64,000 bases of DNA, from assembly GCF_036402745.1 (NCBI RefSeq), contig NZ_DASWSJ010000378.1, forward strand, positions 1 through 64,000, in the 5' to 3' direction. A program made the position numbers and the translations under genes. This document shows, one piece after another, positions 34,039 to 41,862 of the stretch. This stretch comes from Actinophytocola sp036402745. Its GTDB lineage: Bacteria; Actinomycetota; Actinomycetes; Mycobacteriales; Pseudonocardiaceae. A model generated the notes under the pieces. That model saw only the letters and a program-made list of their open reading frames with translations, was not told the DNA's origin and made no database searches. The stretch's first letter is position 1, and every line of letters begins with the position of its first letter.

Positions 34039-34398
34039 ATGTCGAACTACCCCACCCTCCGCAACGCGACGGTGGCCGGCCTGATCGGGATCGTCCTCGG
34101 CATCGTGGTGCTGCGCCTCGCCGGCGTGAGTATGCCCGCGGTGCCGCCGGGCGCCGTGGTCTGCCTGGTCGCGGCCGCGTTCCTCGCCTTCGCCCCGTGG
34201 CGCTGGGTGCCGATCCTGGCCATCGTCGCCGCGCTGTTCGAGGCGGTCCCGGCCACCACCGGCCTCGGCAGCTTCATCGGTGACGGTGCTCTCGACGCGG
34301 CCGGCGCGATCATCCGTTTCGTCGGCATGGCCGTCGCGCTCATCGGCGGCATCCTGGCGACCATCGCCTCGTTCAAGCGTGCGAAGACCAACGCCTGA
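34039..34398 (+). CDS. Small four-helix membrane protein
   Basis: The 119-residue protein is almost entirely hydrophobic, with four predicted helices (VAGLIGIVLGIVVLRLAGV, PPGAVVCLVAAAFLAFAPW, WVPILAIVAALFEAV, GAIIRFVGMAVALIGGILATIASF). It has an AGGAG ribosome site and a strong terminator after it, and is preceded by phased SARP-like boxes. That promoter suggests it belongs to the cluster regulon. Function unknown; resistance or transport support is possible. Confidence 0.7.
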   Translation: MSNYPTLRNATVAGLIGIVLGIVVLRLAGVSMPAVPPGAVVCLVAAAFLAFAPWRWVPILAIVAALFEAVPATTGLGSFIGDGALDAAGAIIRFVGMAVALIGGILATIASFKRAKTNA

Positions 34399-34407
34399 AA
34401 TTTCTCG

Positions 34408-34448
34408 CACGAAAATGGCGCTCCCACCCCGGGAGCGCCATTTTCGTG
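34408..34448. terminator. Bidirectional hairpin terminator
   Basis: CACGAAAATGGCGCTCCC (34408-34425) pairs with its complement (34431-34448), an 18-bp stem with A and T runs. It separates the small membrane protein from the convergent sugar genes. Confidence 0.9.
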
Positions 34449-34454
34449 TGCCGG

Positions 34455-35474
34455 TCAGCTGGCGCCGCTGTCCGGCATGGCCAGCCACCAGTCGCTCTGC
34501 CTGGCCCACTCGATGGTCTTGGCGAGCCCGTCCTCCAGGGTGGTGCCTGGCGACCAGCCGAGCAGCCGGCCGGCCTTGCTGTTGTCCGGGACGCGCCGCG
34601 CGAGGTCCTCGTAGGACTTGCCGAGCGCCTTGCCGGTGTCCACATCGGACAGCTCGACGTCCGGGCCGGCCAGCTTGGCGATGAGCCGGGCCGCGTCGCC
34701 GATCGTGGTCTCGACCATGCTGCCGATGTTGAACGCCTCGCCGTTGGCCACCGTGCTGTCCGCGGCCTTGATGGTGCCCTCGATCGCGTCCTCGATGAAC
34801 GTGAAGCACCGGGTCTGCCGGCCCTCGTCGTACACCACGACCGGCTTCCCGTTGAGCGCGCGGTGGATCGAGCGGCTCACGACGAAGCCCGGGCGCTGGC
34901 GCGGGCCGTAGGCGTTGAAGTAGCGCACGATCGTGGCCTCGAGGCCGCGCTGGCGCACGAAGGCGAACGTGAGGTGCTCGGCGAGCGCCTTGCTGGAGGA
35001 GTAGGTCCACCGGTCGGCGGACGTCGCGCCCAGCACCCGGTCGCCGTCCTCGGCCCACGGCACCGCGGGGTTCTTGCCGAACACCTCGCTGGTGCTCGCC
35101 AGCACGACCTTGGCGCCGGCGGCCGCGGCGAGGTCGAGCACGTTGCGGGTGCCGGAGAAGTTGACGTCGATGACGTCCAGCGGCCGGGCCAGGTACTGGT
35201 CGACGCCGACGACGGCGGCCAGGTGGTAGACGACGTCGACGCCCTTCGTGATGGCCTTGGCCAGCGACGCGCGGTCCAGGACGTCGCCCGCCACGTACTC
35301 GGCGTGCTCGCGGGCCACGGTCTGGTAGGCGGGCGGCGGGGCGCCGTCGAAGATGACGACCTCGTCGCCCCGCGCGACCAGCCGCTCGACCAGGTGGCTG
35401 CCGATGAACCCGCAGCCACCCGTGATGACGACCCGGCGCCCCGTGTTCGTCGGTCCGCTCGCGAGCTCGCTCAT
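34455..35474 (-). CDS. UDP-glucuronate decarboxylase-like (ArnA-C/UXS type) SDR
   Basis: The 339-residue protein is an extended SDR. It has GGCGFIGSH at residue 19, the TSE motif LASTSEVFG, YxxxK in WTYSSSKAL, RYFNAYGPR, and QTRCFTFIEDAIEGTI. The TSEV, W.YS.SK and RCFT.I.D.IE pattern matches the ArnA C-terminal domain and UDP-xylose synthases. It would decarboxylate UDP-GlcA to UDP-4-keto-pentose or UDP-xylose. It overlaps the dehydrogenase gene (ATGA), so the two steps are coupled. A 4-epimerase is the alternative. Confidence 0.82.
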   Translation of the reverse strand: MSELASGPTNTGRRVVITGGCGFIGSHLVERLVARGDEVVIFDGAPPPAYQTVAREHAEYVAGDVLDRASLAKAITKGVDVVYHLAAVVGVDQYLARPLDVIDVNFSGTRNVLDLAAAAGAKVVLASTSEVFGKNPAVPWAEDGDRVLGATSADRWTYSSSKALAEHLTFAFVRQRGLEATIVRYFNAYGPRQRPGFVVSRSIHRALNGKPVVVYDEGRQTRCFTFIEDAIEGTIKAADSTVANGEAFNIGSMVETTIGDAARLIAKLAGPDVELSDVDTGKALGKSYEDLARRVPDNSKAGRLLGWSPGTTLEDGLAKTIEWARQSDWWLAMPDSGAS

Positions 35475-36817
35475 CGGCCGACCCCCCGGTACGCGAAGCC
35501 CAGCTCCCGCAGGGCGGCGATCTTCTCCCGGGAGAAGTACGCGCGGCCGTCGAGGATGAGGCAGTCGTCGGCGACCGGCAGGTCACCGAAGTCGAGGTCG
35601 GCGAACTCCCGGTGCAGCGCGAAGATCGCGATGCAGTCGGCGCCGTGCACCGCGGTCCGCAGGTCGGTCTCGAGGCTTCGGCCGAACATTTCCTCCGCCT
35701 CCGCGACGTCGACCAGCGGGTCGTAGATCGTCACCTCGCCGCAGCCGCCCACGAGCGCGGTGACCGCGTCGAGCGTCGGCGTGGCCCGCAGGTCGCCGGT
35801 GTTGTTCTTGAACGCCAGGCCCAGCACGGCAACCTTCGACGCCGCCGGGTCCTTGCCCAGCTTGGTCAGCTCGTCGATCGCGAGCTGCGCGGTGTACTCG
35901 GGCATGCCCGCGTTCACCGCGCGGCCGGCCGGCGCGGTCAGGATCTCCAGGCCCCGCTCGCGGGCGGAGTGCCACACCATCCACGGGTCCTTGGTGAGGC
36001 AGGAGCCGCCGACACCGACGCTGGGCAGCAGGATGTTGACGTTGCCGTTGCCCTTGGGGATCGAGTTCGCGGCGCGGATGACGTCGAGCGCGTCCACCCC
36101 GTACAGGGCGGAGAACTTCGCGAGCTCGTTGCCCAGCGCGATGTTCAGGTCGATCCACCAGTTGTCGGCGAGCTTGACGATCTCCGCCGCCTCGAGCGTG
36201 TCCAGCGGGATCACGTCGACGTCGAGCGACGAGCGCCAGAACTCGGCGGCGTCCTCGGCGCTGTCCTGGTCCAGCCCGCCCGCGACGATCGGGAACGTGT
36301 TGAGCTCGTGCAGCGCGGTGCCCTCGGCGAGCCGCTCGGGGGTGAACGCGAGGCCGAAGTCCTCGCCCCCCACCAGGCCGCTGCGCTGCAGGAGCGGCAG
36401 GACGAAGTTGCGGGTGGAGCCGGGCGGCACGGTCGACTTGAGGACGAACAGCTGGCCGCGGCGGATGTGCCTGGACAGCTCCAGGCACGCGCTCTGCAGC
36501 TGCTCGTCGGCGAGCGAGCCGTCCTCGCGGACGGGCGTGCCGACGGTGATCAGGACGACGTCGGCCGCGCTCACCGCCGACGCGTCGGTGGTGGCGCGCA
36601 GCTTGCCGGCCGCGACACCGGACGCGACGAGCTCGGGGAGGCCTTTCTCGGCGAATCGGCAGAAGCCGTCATTGAGCTCCTCGATGAGCTTGGTGTTGGT
36701 GTCCACACCCACGACATCCAGGCCACGGTCGGCCAGCGTGGCGGCAATGCACGAGCCGACGTACCCCAGACCAATGACCGCGACCCGGAGGTCGTGGTCG
36801 CCGGAAATGAATCGCAT
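35471..36817 (-). CDS. UDP-glucose 6-dehydrogenase-like nucleotide sugar dehydrogenase
   Basis: The 448-residue enzyme has the N-terminal Rossmann fold VAVIGLGYVGSCIAATLAD, the central helix VKLADNWWIDLNIALGNELAKF and the catalytic Cys in GVGGSCLTKDP, with the C-terminal NAD-domain segment VAVLGLAFKNNTGDLR. It would oxidise the C6 hydroxyl of UDP-glucose to UDP-GlcA in two steps. The central helix resembles the WecC branch, like the sugar dehydrogenases of enediyne clusters, so substrate use is not fixed. It starts at 36817 and is upstream of the decarboxylase in one operon. SARP-like triple boxes lie 143 bp upstream. Confidence 0.9.
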   Translation of the reverse strand: MRFISGDHDLRVAVIGLGYVGSCIAATLADRGLDVVGVDTNTKLIEELNDGFCRFAEKGLPELVASGVAAGKLRATTDASAVSAADVVLITVGTPVREDGSLADEQLQSACLELSRHIRRGQLFVLKSTVPPGSTRNFVLPLLQRSGLVGGEDFGLAFTPERLAEGTALHELNTFPIVAGGLDQDSAEDAAEFWRSSLDVDVIPLDTLEAAEIVKLADNWWIDLNIALGNELAKFSALYGVDALDVIRAANSIPKGNGNVNILLPSVGVGGSCLTKDPWMVWHSARERGLEILTAPAGRAVNAGMPEYTAQLAIDELTKLGKDPAASKVAVLGLAFKNNTGDLRATPTLDAVTALVGGCGEVTIYDPLVDVAEAEEMFGRSLETDLRTAVHGADCIAIFALHREFADLDFGDLPVADDCLILDGRAYFSREKIAALRELGFAYRGVGR

Positions 36818-36959
36818 ATGTGCTCCTCAACAGGAAAAGCCACCCGCACTTCTCGGGATATCTGCGCACAATCGTCCATTTAGGTGATCCCCGCGTCGTG
36901 AGCCGACCATCCCGGCGGCGATGGGAATTCGTCCCGGTCGCGAGTCGTCCGCGACTTTC

Positions 36960-36988
36960 TCGAGAGCCGCTCGAGAGCGACTCGAGGG
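36960..36988. promoter_or_regulatory. Three perfect CTCGAG boxes at 11-bp spacing
   Basis: TCGAG occurs at 36960, 36971 and 36982, each inside CTCGAG, with exactly 11-bp steps. It lies between the divergent sugar dehydrogenase and DUF2269 genes and is the best SARP site in the window. CTCGAG is palindromic, so orientation toward either gene is open. Confidence 0.78.
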
Positions 36989-37094
36989 ACCCCTCCGGGA
37001 CCGGTCGCGGAAACCCGGTCGAATCGGACTTCGTCAGTGGCGCAGGGTTTAATGGCAGTGACGAACGGTGGCCGATACCAGGGTGGAGAGACGC

Positions 37095-37658
37095 ATGAGC
37101 GACACGGCGGTGCGCGCGCCGGACAAGGCCGGCCGGCGGTTCCCGAAGATGCCGCCACCGGTGCGCAAGGCGGTGCTGGTCCTGCACGTGCTGTCGGCGG
37201 TCTCCTGGCTGGGGCTCACGATCGGCAACATGACGCTGTCGGTCACGGCGACGGCCACGACGAACCCGGCGGTGCAGGTGGGCCTGTTCCACGCGCTGGA
37301 CGTGTTCGGCGAGGTCCTGATGATCCCGGTGGCGTGGACGGCGTTCGCCACGGGCCTGCTGGTCTCGCTGGGCACGCACTGGGGCCTGGTGCGGCACAAG
37401 TGGGTGCTGACGAAGTTCCTCATCACGTCGGTCACGGTGCTGCTCACGACGTTCCTGCTCACGCCGGGCTTCAAGGAGCTGGGCGACATCGCCGACCGCA
37501 CGCCGCCGGGCCAGCTGGTCGACCAGGCGGTCGGCGACACGATGGGCCTGATCGCGCCCGGCATCGTGTCCGGCACGTGCTACCTCACCTGCCTGGTGCT
37601 GTCGATCTACAAGCCGTGGGGCCGCACCCGGTGGGGCAAGCGCGCCGGCAACCGCTGA
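37095..37658 (+). CDS. DUF2269-like integral membrane protein (second copy)
   Basis: The 187-residue protein has four hydrophobic helices and the family marks VLHVLSAVSWLGLTIGNM, ATGLLVSLGTHWGLVRHKWVLTKFLI and YKPWGRTRW. It resembles the protein at 11960-12496. The ATG at 37095 follows GGAGAG; a GTG at 37068 is the alternative. It is divergent from the nucleotide sugar genes, so the triple SARP box may serve both. Function unknown; a redox membrane role is only a guess. Confidence 0.78.
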   Translation: MSDTAVRAPDKAGRRFPKMPPPVRKAVLVLHVLSAVSWLGLTIGNMTLSVTATATTNPAVQVGLFHALDVFGEVLMIPVAWTAFATGLLVSLGTHWGLVRHKWVLTKFLITSVTVLLTTFLLTPGFKELGDIADRTPPGQLVDQAVGDTMGLIAPGIVSGTCYLTCLVLSIYKPWGRTRWGKRAGNR

Positions 37659-37665
37659 CGGGCAG

Positions 37666-37704
37666 GGAGGTGCCCCCGGCCGCCAAGGGGCCGGGGGCAC
37701 CTCC
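37666..37704. terminator. Hairpin terminator
   Basis: GGAGGTGCCCCCGGCC (37666-37681) pairs with its complement (37689-37704), a 16-bp stem after the DUF2269 gene and before the convergent pseudogene. Confidence 0.85.
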
Positions 37705-37709
37705 GATGC

Positions 37710-37893
37710 TCAGGGGCAGGTGAGGGTGAACGTCCCCCATCCGGGTGCGCGGGACGCCGATGCTCGGGTCCGAGTAGTACGGCGAGTTCCGCGTCCCCTC
37801 GAAGTGCCCGACCCACTCGGCGGCCGTCGTGCCGCAGGCGGCCGGAACGACCACCGCCGCCGCGCAGGCCACCGCCAAGGCTCTGAACCTCGT
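37710..37893 (-). pseudogene. Degenerate copy of the adjacent secreted-protein gene
   Basis: This fragment mirrors the 5' end of the gene at 37979-38839. It has the same ribosome site and signal-peptide coding (RFRALAVACAAAVVVPAACGTTAAEWVGHFEGT), but the start codon is ACG at 37893 where the parent has ATG. After about 45 codons the middle is missing, and the ending (GWGTFTLTCP then stop) is readable only in a different frame. It is best read as a tandem duplicate that lost its start, its core and its frame. Confidence 0.75.
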
Positions 37894-37978
37894 CTGTCCT
37901 CCCGGGTTTCCGGCCCGCCGGGGCGCGGGCCGGGTACGGGTGGCCCGGGGCCGGGGCCGGCCCCGGGCCAACGGAGGG

Positions 37979-38839
37979 TCAGGCGGTGCGGGTCAGGACG
38001 AAGTGGCCGTACCAGTTGCCGGGGCTGCCGCAGCATCGCGAGGTCGTGTCGCCGCTGAACTGGGTCACCGTGCCGGTGCTGCCGCACGTCACGCTCGTCG
38101 AGCCGAACTCGGTGACGAGGAAGATGACGTCGTTGACGGTGTCGATCGACCGCCACCAGATGTTGCCGCCGGCGAGCTGGACGGCGCCGCTGAGGTAGTA
38201 GACGTTGTTGGGACCGCCCTGGGTCACCACGACGTCCAGGGCGCCGGGCATCGTGAACGAGGCGGTCACCGGGGTCTGGCCGCCACCGACGGTCTCGACG
38301 ATCGTGCCGGTGAACTCGCCCACCCACTGGCCCGCCGTCGTGCCGCAGGCCGCTCCCGTCGAAGCCGGGGCGGCGGCCGGGGCCGCGGCCCCGATGCGGG
38401 TCGCCGTGAACGTGCCGGGAGTGGTCGAGCCGCCGTAGTGCTCGTCGGCGGTGCCGCTGAACGCGGTGACCCGGCCGTCCGCGCCGCAGGTGACGCTCGT
38501 CGAGGTGAACGCGACGCCGAGGATGTGCCCGAGGGCGATCTGGCGGACGCTGAGCCAGTCGATGTTGCCGGCGTTGAGCACGGTGTTCCCGCTCTGGCCG
38601 TAGCGACTCGTGCCGATCGTGGTCAGGACGTTGAACGCGCTGTCGATCTCCACGGTCAGCGCGGGCGACCCGTACTGGTTGGTTTTGGTCCCGCCGAACT
38701 GGCCCGTCCATTGGGCTGCCGTCGTGCCGCAGGCCGCCGGAGCGGCAGCGTCGGCGGTGGCGGTGGCCACTGCGGTGGCCGGTGCGACGACGGCCGCCGC
38801 AGTGGCCGCGAATGCCACGGCGAGCGCTCTGAACTTCAT
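37979..38839 (-). CDS. Secreted two-repeat protein, function unknown
   Basis: The 286-residue protein has a cleavable signal (MKFRALAVAFAATAAAVVAPATAVATATADA). Two similar domains follow, each starting ACGTTAxQWxGxFxGT (near residues 36 and 160) and each ending in a TSVTCG...GTVTxFSG block. The C-terminus is GNWYGHFVLTRTA. The fold looks beta-rich and is stabilised by cysteines. I do not recognise the family. It is 89 bp downstream of the glycosyltransferase and has a decayed copy next to it. Confidence 0.78.
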   Translation of the reverse strand: MKFRALAVAFAATAAAVVAPATAVATATADAAAPAACGTTAAQWTGQFGGTKTNQYGSPALTVEIDSAFNVLTTIGTSRYGQSGNTVLNAGNIDWLSVRQIALGHILGVAFTSTSVTCGADGRVTAFSGTADEHYGGSTTPGTFTATRIGAAAPAAAPASTGAACGTTAGQWVGEFTGTIVETVGGGQTPVTASFTMPGALDVVVTQGGPNNVYYLSGAVQLAGGNIWWRSIDTVNDVIFLVTEFGSTSVTCGSTGTVTQFSGDTTSRCCGSPGNWYGHFVLTRTA

Positions 38840-38928
38840 GTGTCCTCCCAGTTTCCCGGCCCGGCGGATGCGGGCCGCGCACGTGTGGGCGCCGGGCCAG
38901 CGAGGGCCGGGCGCCTCTGCGGTGGTGC

Positions 38929-40107
38929 TCAGGCCAGGGCCGGCAGCTGCCGGGCCACCTCCGCGGGGGACGGCATCGCCGCGATGTCGTCGGCTATCCG
39001 GCGGGCGGCGTCCCTGCGCTCGGTGTCGACGAGGAGGCTCTTGGCCGCGGTGGCGACGGCCTCCGCGCTGACCTCGTCCAGCAGCATCTTCTCGCCGGCG
39101 CCCGCGGCGCAGACCATGTCGGCGTTCAGCAGCTGGTCCGGGCCCGGCAGGTTCTGGATGAACAGCTGCGGCACCCCGGTGGCCATCGTCGCGAAGGTGG
39201 TGCCGTTGCCGCCGTGCTGGACCACCAGGTCCACGTGCGGCAGCAGCTCGGCCTGCGCCACCCACCGCTCGACCACGACGTTGTCCGGCACCACGCGGAA
39301 CTCGTCGGCCAGCTTCGGCGTCGCCACGAGGATCTGCGCGTCCAAAGTAGACAGGCCGGCGATGACCTGACGCATCGTGTTGATCACCCGGCCGTCGGAC
39401 TCGGTGCCCAGCGTCATGTAGACCAGCGGCCGCTCGTCGGTCCGCGACCGCACCCACGCGGGCAGCTCACCCGGCGGCGCGAACGGCACCGGCCGCAGCT
39501 CGACGCGCTTCGTCGGCCCGGCCAGGAAACCCGGGTCCTGCAGCGAGGCCGGGGTGATGTCCAGGTACGGGTGGCCGAGGTAGGTCGTGTGCACCTCGGG
39601 CAGCTCGACCCCGAGCTCGGCGCCGTACTCGCGCAGCACCACCTCGGACATCGCGATCAGCTGGTCGTCTGCCGGCCGCGCGCGCCCGGTCCCGTGGCAC
39701 AGCACCGGCACCCCGGCGACCCGCGCGGCCAGGCCCGCACCCGGGTTGTACGCGCCGTGGATCACCAGGTCCACGGCACCGCCCGCGAGCACCGGCGCCA
39801 GGTCCTCGACGAAGTTCTGCGGCATCAGCCGGCAGAACCCCATCGAGATGGCCTCCATGGCCTCCTTGTTCGGCCGCGTGTCCTCGCTCGGCACCGGCAC
39901 CCCGGCCGCGTGCGCGGCCTGCGCGACGACCTCCTCGGTCGACCGCCCGGCGGCGACGACCTCGAGCCCCAGCCCGGTCAGCATCTTGTGCCGGACCTCG
40001 CCCGTCGCGAACACCACCTGATGGCCCTCGTCGCGCGCGGCCAGCGCGAGCGGCAGCAACTGGAAGAAATGCCCGTAGGCGGAAAGGCTGGAGAAAAGTA
40101 CGCGCAT
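38929..40107 (-). CDS. GT1-family glycosyltransferase
   Basis: The 392-residue glycosyltransferase has the N-terminal acceptor domain starting MRVLFSSLSAYGHFFQLLPLALAARDEGHQVVFATG, and the C-terminal nucleotide-sugar domain with LVQHGGNGTTFATMATGVPQLFIQNLPGPDQLLNADMV. These motifs (HGG..T and GVPQ) are typical of antibiotic glycosyltransferases. It most likely attaches the amino sugar to the aglycone. It is divergent from the FdtA-like gene, with the second shared element just upstream of its start. Confidence 0.92.
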   Translation of the reverse strand: MRVLFSSLSAYGHFFQLLPLALAARDEGHQVVFATGEVRHKMLTGLGLEVVAAGRSTEEVVAQAAHAAGVPVPSEDTRPNKEAMEAISMGFCRLMPQNFVEDLAPVLAGGAVDLVIHGAYNPGAGLAARVAGVPVLCHGTGRARPADDQLIAMSEVVLREYGAELGVELPEVHTTYLGHPYLDITPASLQDPGFLAGPTKRVELRPVPFAPPGELPAWVRSRTDERPLVYMTLGTESDGRVINTMRQVIAGLSTLDAQILVATPKLADEFRVVPDNVVVERWVAQAELLPHVDLVVQHGGNGTTFATMATGVPQLFIQNLPGPDQLLNADMVCAAGAGEKMLLDEVSAEAVATAAKSLLVDTERRDAARRIADDIAAMPSPAEVARQLPALA

Positions 40108-40127
40108 GGATTCATGCTAGGTCCGGA

Positions 40128-40164
40128 AATGTCCCCGGTATTGCGGGAACTGTTCCCGGGCCAC
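40128..40164. promoter_or_regulatory. Shared element AATGTCCC-N11-GAACTGTTCCCGG (copy 2)
   Basis: AATGTCCC (40128-40135) and GAACTGTTCCCGG (40147-40159) repeat the arrangement at 19100-19131 with the same 11-bp gap; GCCAC follows here, ACCAC there. The right part extends to the palindrome GGGAAC-T-GTTCCC. It sits 21-57 bp upstream of the glycosyltransferase start. Confidence 0.65.
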
Positions 40165-40251
40165 GGGGAAAAACCCACCGGTCAATATGAGCAAACCGCT
40201 GTCATCGTTGACAACCGTGCTGCGAACCATCGACCAGTGGAGTGGTTGTCA

Positions 40252-40716
40252 GTGACTAACCCGATGACTAACGCGATGACTAACCCGATTCCGGGGAGCG
40301 TCGGTCGGGTCAGCCCGTGCCGGCTGGTCGACCTGCCCGAGCACAGCGACCCGCGGGGCAGGCTCACCGTGGTCCAGCCGGGCACGGGCATCGACTTCGA
40401 GATCCACCGCGCCTACTACATCCACCACATCCCGGACGGCGCCGAGCGCGGCGCGCACGGCCACCGCCGGCTCCGGCAGATCATCATCGCCGTCCACGGC
40501 AGCTTCGACGTCGTCGTCGACGACGGCTTCGCCCAGGACAAGTTCACCCTCGACAACCCCAGCCGCGGTCTCTACGTCGGCCCGATGGTCTGGCGGGACA
40601 TGATCAACTTCTCGCCCGGCACGGTCGGCCTGTGGCTCGTCTCCGAGCCCTACGACGAGACCGAGTACTACCGCGACTACGAGACGTTCCTGCGCGACGC
40701 GAAGGCCCTCTCATGA
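40252..40716 (+). CDS. FdtA/WxcM-like sugar 3,4-ketoisomerase (cupin)
   Basis: The 154-residue cupin fits the dTDP-4-oxo-6-deoxyhexose 3,4-ketoisomerase family. It has DPRGRLTVVQPG, YYIHHIPDGAERGAHGHRRLRQIIIAVHGSFDVVVDDG, GLYVGPMVWRDMINFSPG and SEPYDETEYYRDYETF. The GTG at 40252 has GGAG nine bases upstream. The first 12 codons are three 12-bp repeats (M/V-T-N-P/A). The gene overlaps the aminotransferase start (ATGA). It would move the ketone from C4 to C3 before amination, pointing to a 3-amino sugar. Confidence 0.85.
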   Translation: MTNPMTNAMTNPIPGSVGRVSPCRLVDLPEHSDPRGRLTVVQPGTGIDFEIHRAYYIHHIPDGAERGAHGHRRLRQIIIAVHGSFDVVVDDGFAQDKFTLDNPSRGLYVGPMVWRDMINFSPGTVGLWLVSEPYDETEYYRDYETFLRDAKALS

Positions 40717-41828
40717 CCGTTCCGTTCCTGGATCTGACCGCGCCCTACACCGAGCTGAAGGCCGAGCTCGACGCCGCCACCCAGCGGGTGCTGGCCTCCG
40801 GGCGCTACCTGCTCGGCCCGGAGAACGAGGCGTTCGAGGCCGAGTTCGCGGCCTACTGCGGCGCCCGCGAGTGCGTGTCGGTCGGCTCCGGCCTCGACGC
40901 GATCGTGCTCGTGCTGCGCGCCCTCGGCATCGGCGCGGGCGACGAGGTGATCGTCCCGTCGCACACGTTCATCGCCACCTGGCTCGCGGTCGCGGCCACC
41001 GGCGCCACCCCGGTGCCGGTCGAGCCGGACCCGCTGACCTACAACGTCGACCCGGCCGCCCTCGAGGCCGCGGTCACCCCGCGCACCCGGGCGATCGTGC
41101 CGGTGCACCTCTACGGCCAGCCCGCCGACCTCGACGCCATCGGCGCGGTCGCGGCCCGGCACGGGCTCGCGGTCGTCGAGGACGCCGCCCAGGCCCACGG
41201 CGCCACCTACAAGGGCGAGCGGATCGGCGCCCGGCACGTGGCGGCGTTCTCCTTCTACCCCGGCAAGAACCTCGGCGCGCTCGGCGACGGCGGCGCGGTC
41301 GTCACCGGCGACGCCGACCTCGCCGCGAAGGTCCGGCTGCTGCGCAACTACGGGTCCACGGTGAAGTACCACCACGAGGTCAAGGGCACCAACTCGCGCC
41401 TCGACGAGCTGCAGGCCGCCCTGCTGCGGGCCAAGCTCGCCCACCTCGACGAGTGGAACGCGCGCCGGTCGGCGGTCGCCGGGCGCTACGCGAAGGAGCT
41501 GGCCGGGCTCGACGATCTCGTCCTGCCGGCCACCAGCGCGTGGGCCGAGCACGTGTGGCACCTCTACGTCGTGCGCACCCCGGACCGCGCCGGCCTGCAG
41601 GACCGGCTCACCGCCGCGGGCGTGCACACGCTGGTCCACTACCCGATCGCGCCGCACCGGTCCGCGGCGTTCGGCGAGCTCGGCCTGGCCACCGGCACCC
41701 TGCCGCTGGCCGAGCGGTTCGCCACCGAGGTGCTGAGCCTGCCGATGGGCCCGCACCTCACGACCGAGCAGGTCGACGACGTCGTCACGGCCGTCCACTC
41801 AGCACTAGCCGGGAGAGCGGCTGCCTGA
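40713..41828 (+). CDS. DegT/DnrJ/EryC1-family sugar aminotransferase
   Basis: The 371-residue PLP enzyme has the family start VPFLDLTAPYTELKAELDAATQRVLASGRYLLGPENEAFE, the metal- and substrate-related VPVHLYGQPADLDAI, the VVEDAAQAHGA motif, and the PLP lysine K185 in SFYPGKNLGALGDGGAV. It would transaminate the keto-sugar made by the preceding isomerase. The pair FdtA-FdtB is well known for 3-amino-3,6-dideoxy hexoses. Here the only visible upstream sugar enzymes are pentose-forming, so the sugar may be an aminopentose. The hexose-forming enzymes may lie outside the window. Confidence 0.94.
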   Translation: MTVPFLDLTAPYTELKAELDAATQRVLASGRYLLGPENEAFEAEFAAYCGARECVSVGSGLDAIVLVLRALGIGAGDEVIVPSHTFIATWLAVAATGATPVPVEPDPLTYNVDPAALEAAVTPRTRAIVPVHLYGQPADLDAIGAVAARHGLAVVEDAAQAHGATYKGERIGARHVAAFSFYPGKNLGALGDGGAVVTGDADLAAKVRLLRNYGSTVKYHHEVKGTNSRLDELQAALLRAKLAHLDEWNARRSAVAGRYAKELAGLDDLVLPATSAWAEHVWHLYVVRTPDRAGLQDRLTAAGVHTLVHYPIAPHRSAAFGELGLATGTLPLAERFATEVLSLPMGPHLTTEQVDDVVTAVHSALAGRAAA

Positions 41829-41862
41829 CGCAGGACACAACTGGAGAGAGAGGCGGGAGCGC

